This document shows positions 30,828 to 38,019 of a stretch of DNA of 38,019 bases, one piece after another. Position 1 is the stretch's first letter. Every line of letters begins with the position of its first letter. The notes under the pieces were generated by a model, which worked only from the letters and a program-made list of their open reading frames with translations, made no database searches and was not told where the DNA came from. The position numbers and the translations under genes are program-made. Where the stretch lies: assembly GCA_021443515.1 (NCBI GenBank), contig JABUTT010000194.1, forward strand, positions 1 to 38,019, in the 5' to 3' direction. The stretch comes from Bacteroidales bacterium. GTDB lineage: Bacteria; Bacteroidota; Bacteroidia; Bacteroidales; UBA932.

Positions 30828-32846
30828 ATGCAGCAAGAAAACAAAATGATTTATGAGGAGGATGCCTTGCTCCTGCCCTTCAAGCCTATAATCGACTGTA
30901 GGCACGAAGATGTCATCAAGACAAGGAGATTTTTGGCAAAGGGTCACAATTCGAGCCTCTTCAAAAGTGCAAACAATTACCTCTACTATGGACTTCACCG
31001 CCAGAGCGACGGCAGTTGGATATTCCGCGAATGGGCTCCAAATGCCACAAGAATCTATCTGATTGGCGATTTCAACAACTTCAAAAGGACAGACCAGTAT
31101 GCCTTGACGCCCGTAGGGGAAGGCACTTGGGAAATCCACCTCCCTGAAGACGCCATCCACAATCACGACCTCTACAAACTGTTCATAGAATGGCCCGGAG
31201 GCGGCGGAGAAAGGATTCCTTCCTATTGTCGCAGAGCCGTACAGGACGACAATACCAAAATTTTCTGCGCACAGGTCTGGGAAAACGAAAAGCCTTACAA
31301 ATGGCGCTACAAACGTCCCGGAAAAGTTGAGCATCCCCTCATCTACGAGTGCCACATCGGTATGTCGGGAGAGGAAGAGAAGATTTCAACCTTCAACGAA
31401 TTCCGCTCAAACGTTCTTCCATACATAAAGGAACTCGGCTACAACGTCATCCAGATTATGGCGCTTCAGGAGCATCCTTACTATGGCTCTTTCGGCTATC
31501 AGGTAGCGAATTTCTATGCTCTAAGCAGCCGTTTCGGAACTCCTGACGATTTCAAACTTCTCGTCGATGAAGCCCATCGTCTCGGCATTACAGTCATTAT
31601 GGACCTCGTGCACTCCCACAGCGTCTCTAACGTAAACGAAGGTCTCAGTCATTTTGACGGACGCGACGACATCTACTTCCACACCGGAAGCCAGGGCTAT
31701 CATCCTGCATGGAACAGCCGCTGCTTCAATTACGGCAAGAGCGAGACCCAGATGTTCCTCCTTTCGAACATCAAGTTCTGGATGGAAGAATACCGAATCG
31801 ACGGTTTCCGCTTTGACGGAGTTACAAGCATGATATACTGGGATCACGGCCTCGGAAGAATATTTATGGGCTATGAACCATATTTCGATATGCAGGTAGA
31901 CAATGATGCCCTCATCTACCTCACCCTCGCAAACATCCTCATCCACGAAATCCACCACGACGCCCTCACAATCGCAGAAGACGTGAGCGGAATGCCGGGT
32001 ATGGCTGCCCCGTTCGAGTGCGGAGGTATAGGCTTCGACTTCAGAATGGCTATGGGCATTGCCGACAACTGGATAAAGTGGATAAAGGAACTCAGGGACG
32101 AGAACTGGAGCATGGGTGAAATCTGGTATCAGCTCACCAACAAGAGAAAGGACGAAAAGACCATATCCTACGCAGAGTGCCACGATCAGGCGATGGTGGG
32201 CGACAAAACCCTCATCTTCCGCCTCATGGACAAGGAGATGTACACATCGATGAACCTTGAAAGCAAGAGTTTCATCATCGACCGAGGAATGGCCCTCCAC
32301 AAGATGATAAGGCTCGCAACCCTTGCTACATCGGGAGGCGGCTACCTTACCTTTATGGGCAACGAATTCGGACATCCGGAATGGATAGACTTTCCTCGTG
32401 AAGGAAATAACTGGTCCTACAAATATGCCCGCAGGCAGTGGGATCTCATGAGGGCCGACTACCTCCGCTATCGTCCGCTGATGCTCTTTGATGCAGATAT
32501 GATAAAACTCATTGAGGAAAACGACATCCTTTCTTCAGAGGCTGAACTCCTCACACAGGACGAGCAGAAGAAGGTTCTCGTATTCCGCAGGGGCGATTAC
32601 ATCTTCGCATTCAACTTCAATCCTTCACAAAGTTTCACAGGCTACGGATTCTCTGCTCCTGACGGAAACTGGAAGGTGATTATGGATTCTGACGAAAAAC
32701 GATACAACGGCTACCAGAGACTGTCTCTTGGCGAAGAACACAATTCCATCGCCATCCGTTCATCCAATGGAAACCAAAACTACCGCAACACCCTCTATCT
32801 TTACCTTCCGAGCCGTGTGTGCGTAGTGCTTAAAAAAATAAAATAA
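30828..32846 (+). CDS. glgB: 1,4-alpha-glucan branching enzyme, GH13_8 (eukaryote-like) type
   Basis: A 672-aa enzyme forming alpha-1,6 branches in glycogen. The start is the ATG at 30828 (MQQENKMIYEEDALLL); the open frame reaches a GTG at 30807. An N-terminal CBM48 module (about 55-125: FREWAPNATRIYLIGDFNNF) is followed by the GH13 barrel with HPYYGSFGYQVANFYA, MDLVHSHSV, the nucleophile Asp in GFRFDGVTSM (D330), the acid/base Glu in TIAEDVSG (E384), and ECHDQAMVGD (H452, D453). The long loop FHTGSQGYHPAWNSRCFNYG and size place it with the eukaryote-like GH13_8 group and not the typical bacterial GlgB (GH13_9), as usual for Bacteroidota. First gene of the operon. Confidence 0.93.
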   Translation: MQQENKMIYEEDALLLPFKPIIDCRHEDVIKTRRFLAKGHNSSLFKSANNYLYYGLHRQSDGSWIFREWAPNATRIYLIGDFNNFKRTDQYALTPVGEGTWEIHLPEDAIHNHDLYKLFIEWPGGGGERIPSYCRRAVQDDNTKIFCAQVWENEKPYKWRYKRPGKVEHPLIYECHIGMSGEEEKISTFNEFRSNVLPYIKELGYNVIQIMALQEHPYYGSFGYQVANFYALSSRFGTPDDFKLLVDEAHRLGITVIMDLVHSHSVSNVNEGLSHFDGRDDIYFHTGSQGYHPAWNSRCFNYGKSETQMFLLSNIKFWMEEYRIDGFRFDGVTSMIYWDHGLGRIFMGYEPYFDMQVDNDALIYLTLANILIHEIHHDALTIAEDVSGMPGMAAPFECGGIGFDFRMAMGIADNWIKWIKELRDENWSMGEIWYQLTNKRKDEKTISYAECHDQAMVGDKTLIFRLMDKEMYTSMNLESKSFIIDRGMALHKMIRLATLATSGGGYLTFMGNEFGHPEWIDFPREGNNWSYKYARRQWDLMRADYLRYRPLMLFDADMIKLIEENDILSSEAELLTQDEQKKVLVFRRGDYIFAFNFNPSQSFTGYGFSAPDGNWKVIMDSDEKRYNGYQRLSLGEEHNSIAIRSSNGNQNYRNTLYLYLPSRVCVVLKKIK

Positions 32847-32858
32847 AACCGGTTTGAT

Positions 32859-34802
32859 ATGGCATTGCTCAAATTCAACAAAAAAGAGCTCGTGAACCTC
32901 TCCTATTCCACAAGAAGGGAAATCATTCTTGCGAACAGGACGGGAGCATATTGCAACACGAGCATCTCCCTATGCAATACCCGTAAATATCACGGACTGC
33001 TCGCAGTTCCAATTGACTGCTTTGGGGAGAACAAGTACATCCTGCTCTCATCTCTCGACGAGTCACTTGTGATAGGCGGACGCCAGTTCAACCTCGGCAT
33101 ACACTGTTATGGAGATGTCTATGAGCCGAGGGGACACAAGTACATCATCGACTTCAATGCCGATGTGACTCCCGAAATCACGTATAAAGTCGGAGATGTG
33201 GTTTTCAGAAAACGCCTTCTCATGGCTCCGGATGCTGAAGAGTTGCTCATTGAGTATGAACTCGTGAGCGCCCCTGAAGGAAGCAATGTATCCCTCATAC
33301 TCAAACCTTTCCTCAGTTTCAGGAAAATTCACGAGTTGACCCACGAGAACTCCGAGGCACGCACCGGCTATCGCGATGTGAACGGAGGTGTGGCATACAA
33401 TCTCTACAATGGTTTCCCTGACCTCTTCCTCCAGATTAACAGAAAAGCCGATTACCGCCATCTTCCGGACTGGTACAGGGGTATAACATATTCGGATGAA
33501 TATCGCCGCGGCTTCGACTGCAGGGAGGACCTTCTCGTTCCAGGCAATTTCGTAATAAAACTTTCCGTCGGAAAGGGCCTCATAGTTTCGGCCTCAACGA
33601 AAGAAATCGACCCTAAGAGCCTCACTAAAAAGTTCAAGAGTTACTACGAGCATCGCAGCACCGTGACCGACTATGAGTCTATGCTGAAGATGAATGCCGA
33701 AAACCTTAAATATGTCCGCGGAGGTCGTCACAAAATCACAGCAGGCTTCAGCTGGCTCTATGCCGGTCTTCTCCGCGAGACCATTGCAGCCCTTCCGGGT
33801 CTTACACTTTACGCCAACGGTTCGACCAAGGATTTCGAGCTCATCCTTGATGACCTCATCGCTGCCGAGCAGGAGCGTCTCTACCACCGCACAACCCAGG
33901 TCGAAGCGCCTCTCCAGCTCACCGACACCCTCCAGCAGTACATCCGGTTCGCCCACAATGAGAAGCACGTCTGGAACAAATACAAAGATGTTCTCAAGGG
34001 CATTCTGAGGAGTTATCTCCCAGGCCGCAGGAACGAAATCCAGATGGTCAGCAACGGTCTCCTTTGGGCAAGGCTTCCTCACAGGGCTCTTACCTGGATG
34101 AACGCTTATTGCAACGGAGAGCCTGTCACTGAGCGTCCGGGCTTCCAGGTCGAAGTCAATGCATTCTGGTACAACGCCATCTGCTTTGCACTCGAAATGG
34201 AGAAGAAATATGGCAATGACAGTGAATTCATCGCTCAATTCGAGCCTATCAGAGAGAAAGTTTTAGCAAACTACACCCCGACATTCTGGAATGAAAGGTG
34301 GGGATATCTTGCAGACTACGTGTATGACGGCTATGCCGACCCTGCCGTACGTCCAAACCAACTCTACGCTGCATACGTGGAATATTCTCCGATTAGCGAG
34401 GAAATCATTGCAAAAGTAATGAAGAGCGTTCGTGACGAACTTGTCACTGCAAGGGGACTTCGCACTCTCTCTCCACGCAATCCTGCATACAAGGGGGTAT
34501 ATGAAGGCAGCCAGATTGACCGTGACCTTGCATATCAGCAGGGCAGTTGCTGGACCTTCCTTCTCGCCCCATACGTAGTCGTAATCTTCAAGATGTTCGG
34601 TTCGGCTATGTACAAGAAAGTTGAACACCTGTCAGAAGGATTCCAGGAAGATTACGCAAAACACGGCGTGGGATGCTTCAGTGAACTTTACGATGGAGAC
34701 CCTCCTCACGAGCCTCACGGAGCAATCTCATCTGCAATGTCAACTGCCGCTCTCCTGAGAATCAACTATCTGATGAAACAATATAAGGAGGAAAAGTTAT
34801 GA
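32859..34802 (+). CDS. Glycogen debranching enzyme (GH133 type)
   Basis: A 647-aa amylo-alpha-1,6-glucosidase-like enzyme. The N-terminal GDE domain (about 1-230) starts with FNKKELVNLSYSTRREIILANRTGAY and NTRKYHGLLAVPI, both typical for the archaeal/bacterial GDE family. The C-terminal (alpha/alpha)6 barrel contains GRHKITAGFSWLYAGLLRETIAALPGL, GLLWARLPHRALTWMNAYCNG, VEVNAFWYNAICFALEM and, near the end, LAYQQGSCWTFLLAPYV. The family removes branch residues left after phosphorolysis or acts on limit dextrins. It lies 12 bp after glgB and overlaps the glycosyltransferase start by four bases (ATGA), which has a strong Shine-Dalgarno-like AAGGAGG just upstream. Confidence 0.9.
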   Translation: MALLKFNKKELVNLSYSTRREIILANRTGAYCNTSISLCNTRKYHGLLAVPIDCFGENKYILLSSLDESLVIGGRQFNLGIHCYGDVYEPRGHKYIIDFNADVTPEITYKVGDVVFRKRLLMAPDAEELLIEYELVSAPEGSNVSLILKPFLSFRKIHELTHENSEARTGYRDVNGGVAYNLYNGFPDLFLQINRKADYRHLPDWYRGITYSDEYRRGFDCREDLLVPGNFVIKLSVGKGLIVSASTKEIDPKSLTKKFKSYYEHRSTVTDYESMLKMNAENLKYVRGGRHKITAGFSWLYAGLLRETIAALPGLTLYANGSTKDFELILDDLIAAEQERLYHRTTQVEAPLQLTDTLQQYIRFAHNEKHVWNKYKDVLKGILRSYLPGRRNEIQMVSNGLLWARLPHRALTWMNAYCNGEPVTERPGFQVEVNAFWYNAICFALEMEKKYGNDSEFIAQFEPIREKVLANYTPTFWNERWGYLADYVYDGYADPAVRPNQLYAAYVEYSPISEEIIAKVMKSVRDELVTARGLRTLSPRNPAYKGVYEGSQIDRDLAYQQGSCWTFLLAPYVVVIFKMFGSAMYKKVEHLSEGFQEDYAKHGVGCFSELYDGDPPHEPHGAISSAMSTAALLRINYLMKQYKEEKL

Positions 34803-36100
34803 GAGTCTTGATGTTCGGTTGGGAGTTCCCTCCACACATTGCCGGAGGTCTCGGTACAGCCTGCTACGGTATGACCAAGGGTCTTGCCGAAAACGATGTT
34901 GACGTCCTTTTCGTAATGCCACACGCAAGCGGAGACGAGGACGAAAGCGCAGTCAAAATCATAAACGCTTCAGATGTGGTTCCTCTTACTACATCAGACA
35001 ATGTTGAAGAGTTCCTCGGAAAAGTCAAGTTCGTCCACATTGACTCAAACCTCATTCCATACGCAGACCCTTCAGAATTCAAGAAAATCGTGACAGAAGA
35101 AAGGAAGCGTCAGGTGAAGGATTTCAGGGTTCAGTTCGGCCAGAAATACAATTTTTCAGGCAAGTACGGTGCAAATCTTATGGAAGAGGTCGCACGCTAT
35201 GCCATCACAGGCGGCACCATTGCACTCGAGCATAAGGATGAGTTCGATGTTATTCACGCTCACGACTGGCTCACCTATCTTGCCGGCATCGCCGCAAAAG
35301 AACTCACCGGCAAGCCACTCGTGGTTCACGTTCACGCCACAAGTTTTGACCGCAGTAGCGAGGACAAAATTGACACCCGCGTCTATGCTCTCGAAAAGAA
35401 GGGTATGGATGCTGCAGACACAGTAATCACGGTTAGTGACCTTACCAAAAACATAGTTGTTAATAAATACGGCATCAACCCTGCGAAAGTCGTGACTCTC
35501 CACAATGCAGTGGATTTCTCAGGAAAGGAAACCATCCACGTGGAAAGAGGCGTACAGGACAAGGTTGTGACCTTCCTCGGCCGCGTAACCTTCCAGAAAG
35601 GTCCGGAGTACTTCATCGAGGCAGCTGCAAAGGTGCTCAAGAGGCTCGACAACGTGCGTTTCGTTATGGCAGGCAGCGGCGATATGCTCAACAGATGTAT
35701 CCTCCGTGCAGCCAAACTCGGTATCAGCGACCGCTTCCATTTCACAGGCTTCCTTCGCGGAAGAGAGGTGAGCGAAATGTTCGCCCTGAGCGATGTGTAT
35801 GTGATGCCTTCTATTTCGGAGCCATTCGGTATCTCCCCTCTCGAGGCCATGCAAATCAGCGTTCCAACTATTATTTCTAAGCAGAGCGGCGTGGCAGAAG
35901 TCCTCAAATATGCCATCAAGGTAGATTTCTGGGACATCGATGCAATGGCAGACGCAATCTACTCAATCCTCACACAGCCTGCGCTCAGCAAATTCTCCGC
36001 AGAGCAGGGCTACGAGGAAGTCAATACCCTTAAATGGGTAAATGCAGCGGCCAAACTCAAGGTCATTTATGAAAACACCGTCAACGCCGCACAAAAATAA
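34799..36100 (+). CDS. GT4 family glycosyltransferase, probable glycogen synthase
   Basis: A 433-aa retaining GT-B glycosyltransferase. It begins MRVLMFGWEFPPHIAGGLGT, with the glycine-rich nucleotide-sugar loop (A-GG-L-GT) at residues 15-20, and the starch/glycogen synthase-like HAHDWLTYLAGIAA. The second half has VTFLGRVTFQKGPEYFIEAA and the E-x7-E motif SEPFGISPLEAM (E341, E349) for the nucleotide-sugar. It is labelled here GT4 because it lacks the N-terminal KTGGL typical of GT5 GlgA. In its position among glycogen enzymes it is most likely the chain-elongating synthase; the donor (UDP-glucose or ADP-glucose) cannot be read from the sequence. Translation is coupled to the debranching gene. 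Confidence 0.85.
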   Translation: MRVLMFGWEFPPHIAGGLGTACYGMTKGLAENDVDVLFVMPHASGDEDESAVKIINASDVVPLTTSDNVEEFLGKVKFVHIDSNLIPYADPSEFKKIVTEERKRQVKDFRVQFGQKYNFSGKYGANLMEEVARYAITGGTIALEHKDEFDVIHAHDWLTYLAGIAAKELTGKPLVVHVHATSFDRSSEDKIDTRVYALEKKGMDAADTVITVSDLTKNIVVNKYGINPAKVVTLHNAVDFSGKETIHVERGVQDKVVTFLGRVTFQKGPEYFIEAAAKVLKRLDNVRFVMAGSGDMLNRCILRAAKLGISDRFHFTGFLRGREVSEMFALSDVYVMPSISEPFGISPLEAMQISVPTIISKQSGVAEVLKYAIKVDFWDIDAMADAIYSILTQPALSKFSAEQGYEEVNTLKWVNAAAKLKVIYENTVNAAQK

Positions 36101-36132
36101 CCACATCAACCACTAAAAAACTGACACACAAT

Positions 36133-37332
36133 ATGAAAAAGAGTATCTGTCTTTATTTCCAAGTCCATCAGCCACTGAGACTTAGACTCTACCGTTTCTT
36201 CGATATCGGAAAAGACTCTCATTATTACGACGATTTCACAAACCGCACCATACTCTCAAGAGTTGCAGAGAAGTGCTATCTTCCTGCCAACGCAATGCTT
36301 GAGGAACTCATAAAGGCAAACAAAGGACGCTTCAAGGTTGCCTTCAGCATTTCTGGTTCTGCCCTCGAGCAGTTCGACCGCTATGCACCCAAGGTAATCG
36401 CATCTTTCAAGAGACTTGCAGACACAGGATGCGTGGAATTCCTCAGCGAGACCTATTATCACTCTCTTGCAGCCCTCGGTAGCGAGCAGGAGTTCAAACA
36501 TCAGGTTGAGAAGCACGCTCAGGCCATCGAATATTATTTCGGAGTCAAGCCTGTAACCTTCCGCAACACTGAGTTGATTTACTCTGATTCCATCTCTGCC
36601 ATGGTATATGAACTCGGCTTCAAAACAATGCTTTCCGAAGGAGCAAGGCACATTCTCGCATGGAAGAGCCCTAACTTCGTTTACAACAGTTGCTTGCAGC
36701 CGAAACTCAAACTTCTCCTGAGAAACTACACTCTCAGCGACGACATTGCTTTCCGTTTCAGCGACAAGGGTTGGAACGAGCATCCACTCACAGCAGAGAA
36801 ATACATTTCCTGGGTTAAGAATGCCCTTTCAACAGACGACATCGTGAACATCTTTATGGACTATGAAACCTTTGGCGAACATCAGAAGGCTTCTTCAGGC
36901 ATCTTCGATTTCTTCAAGGCATTCGTAAATCAGGTGCTCTACGAGAACTCAATCGAGTTCGTAACTCCGGCTCAGGCTACCAAGAAACACTCTTCAGTCG
37001 GGGACATTGAGGCTACCGACCCTGTATCTTGGGCAGATGAGGAAAGGGATATTTCCGCTTGGCTCGGTAACGACCTCCAGAACGATGCCTTCGGCAAACT
37101 CTACGACCTTATCGAGAACCTTTCGATTGCAAATGACGAAGGACTATGGTCTGATTTCGGTCACCTCAGCGAGAGCGACCACCTTTATTACATGTGTACA
37201 AAATTCTTCTCTGATGGAGCAGTCCACTCATATTTCAACCCATACGACACTCCATACGAGGCATTTATAAACTATATGAACGTTTTGAGCGACTTCTCGC
37301 TCCGTGTGAAAGAAAAAGTTAAACTTAAATAA
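36133..37332 (+). CDS. Glycoside hydrolase family 57 alpha-amylase-like enzyme
   Basis: A 399-aa GH57 protein. Family motifs in order: FQVHQPLRLRLYRFF (HQP at 12-14), FSISGSALEQF, EFLSETYYHSLA, the nucleophile Glu in FRNTELIYSD (E147), and the acid/base Asp in FMDYETFGEH (D243). It has no signal peptide, so it acts in the cytoplasm, in line with a role on stored glycogen. GH57 includes 4-alpha-glucanotransferases, alpha-amylases and branching enzymes; which activity this one has is unclear. It lies 32 bp after the GT4 gene and 4 bp before the phosphorylase gene. Confidence 0.9.
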   Translation: MKKSICLYFQVHQPLRLRLYRFFDIGKDSHYYDDFTNRTILSRVAEKCYLPANAMLEELIKANKGRFKVAFSISGSALEQFDRYAPKVIASFKRLADTGCVEFLSETYYHSLAALGSEQEFKHQVEKHAQAIEYYFGVKPVTFRNTELIYSDSISAMVYELGFKTMLSEGARHILAWKSPNFVYNSCLQPKLKLLLRNYTLSDDIAFRFSDKGWNEHPLTAEKYISWVKNALSTDDIVNIFMDYETFGEHQKASSGIFDFFKAFVNQVLYENSIEFVTPAQATKKHSSVGDIEATDPVSWADEERDISAWLGNDLQNDAFGKLYDLIENLSIANDEGLWSDFGHLSESDHLYYMCTKFFSDGAVHSYFNPYDTPYEAFINYMNVLSDFSLRVKEKVKLK

Positions 37333-37336
37333 ATCT

Positions 37337-38019
37337 ATGTATTACAGACGAATCGATTTTAGCTACCCATCCTGGAGTAGTGTACTTGTATCCAGGGATC
37401 TTCCCGAAGCCCTAAAAGACCTTGAGACTCTTTCCAAGAATCTCTGGTGGTGTTGGAATGAGTCTGCAAAGGCGCTTTTCAAGGAAATAGACCCTGAAGG
37501 ATGGCACGATTTCAACCACAATCCCATTGCGGTTCTCAACAGTGTCAAATATAAAAAATTCAAACAACTCGCAGCGGACTCCAAGTTCATGGCCCGTCTT
37601 GGGAAAGTAATGAATGAGTTCAACGATTATATGGCTCTCAAAAGCCAAAGAACAAACCCGTCAATCGCCTACTTCTGTATGGAGTATGGTCTTGATGCTT
37701 CCCTGAAGATATACTCCGGCGGTCTCGGCATTCTTGCAGGCGACTACCTCAAGGAGTCTTCGGATATGAACACCAACATGGTGGCTGTCGGTCTGCTTTA
37801 CCGTTACGGCTATTTTACCCAGAAGATTTCATCTCAGGGCACACAGGTCTCAAACTATGACCCACAGGACTTCAACAACATTCCTGCAACTCCTGTAAGA
37901 GATGAGAATGGAGAATGGATGAAGATTGGGGTAGATTTCCCCGGAAGAACAGTTCTCGCACGCATCTGGAAGGTCGCTGTTGGTCGCACTGACCTCTATC
38001 TTCTCGATACAGACTTTGA
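37337..38019 (+). CDS. Alpha-glucan phosphorylase, N-terminal part (partial)
   Basis: The gene starts at the ATG at 37337 and is open to the right edge (227 codons plus two bases). The sequence MYYRRIDFSYPSWSSVLVSRDLP, then LSKNLWWCWNESAKALFKEID and the GT35 pattern AYFCMEYGLDASLKIYSGGLG...GDYLKESSDMN mark a glycogen/starch phosphorylase of the short bacterial alpha-glucan family type (the one lacking the long N-terminal extension of E. coli GlgP). It degrades glycogen to glucose 1-phosphate, and ends the visible operon. The catalytic pyridoxal-phosphate lysine lies beyond the window. Confidence 0.92.
   Translation, partial: MYYRRIDFSYPSWSSVLVSRDLPEALKDLETLSKNLWWCWNESAKALFKEIDPEGWHDFNHNPIAVLNSVKYKKFKQLAADSKFMARLGKVMNEFNDYMALKSQRTNPSIAYFCMEYGLDASLKIYSGGLGILAGDYLKESSDMNTNMVAVGLLYRYGYFTQKISSQGTQVSNYDPQDFNNIPATPVRDENGEWMKIGVDFPGRTVLARIWKVAVGRTDLYLLDTDF

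Noticed and set aside
31521-32375. 284-aa minus-strand frame, and a 194-aa one at 30771-31355
   Set aside because: Both are antisense to the branching enzyme, whose catalytic motifs are intact; codon-bias shadows.

Overview
The window is chromosomal DNA from a member of the Bacteroidota, most likely order Bacteroidales. Evidence: several intergenic gaps carry the Bacteroides-type -7 box TAnnTTTG, four of them with a -33 TTG at 19-20 bp; lipoproteins and family content are typical of this phylum (DUF3575, FimB/Mfa2-like, DUF4296, pyruvate phosphate dikinase, eukaryote-type branching enzyme beside a GT4 glycogen synthase). Lower ranks cannot be fixed from the sequence. No tRNA, rRNA, CRISPR array, transposase or phage gene is visible. 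Both window ends cut through genes.

Layout. (1) 1-1287, minus: end of a capsule/exopolysaccharide export locus (Wza-like lipoprotein, then the start of a Wzc-like chain-length/tyrosine kinase protein). (2) 1464-6079, plus: a surface-protein group (HExxHxxH lipoprotein, DUF3575 protein, FimB/Mfa2-like lipoprotein) followed by the YifB/ComM AAA ATPase. (3) 17479-6142, minus: an almost gapless run of eleven genes: TM2 protein, LolA-like protein, two related membrane proteins with a shared PG-x-G motif, dnaX, lptB, ftsY, pheT, a DUF4296 lipoprotein, a radical SAM protein and deoC. Promoters are visible before the TM2 gene and before dnaX. (4) 20154-17558, minus: unknown exported protein, M16 peptidase, O-methyltransferase. 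(5) 20155-20782: a 628-bp gene-free stretch with two near-identical palindromic elements, a terminator and a degenerate copy of the ppdK 3' end. (6) ppdK and an AIR-synthase-like gene on minus, then folC on plus. (7) 29358-26247, minus: engB, prs, an 83-aa membrane protein, der. (8) 29467-30742, plus: xseA and xseB. (9) 30828 to the end, plus: a glycogen/alpha-glucan operon (branching enzyme, debranching enzyme, GT4 synthase, GH57 enzyme, alpha-glucan phosphorylase) behind a well-formed promoter.

Functional picture: most of the window is housekeeping (translation, protein targeting, replication and repair, nucleotide, folate and central carbon metabolism). The glycogen operon holds synthesis, branching, debranching and phosphorolysis together; no ADP-glucose pyrophosphorylase is present in it. 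I did not find a convincing new defence or mobile system. The best candidates for new biology are the tandem PG-x-G membrane proteins with their TM2 and LolA-like neighbours, the AIR-synthase-like orphan, the palindromic repeat pair near 20.6 kb, and the HExxHxxH lipoprotein coupled to fimbrial-type genes without a fimbrillin.
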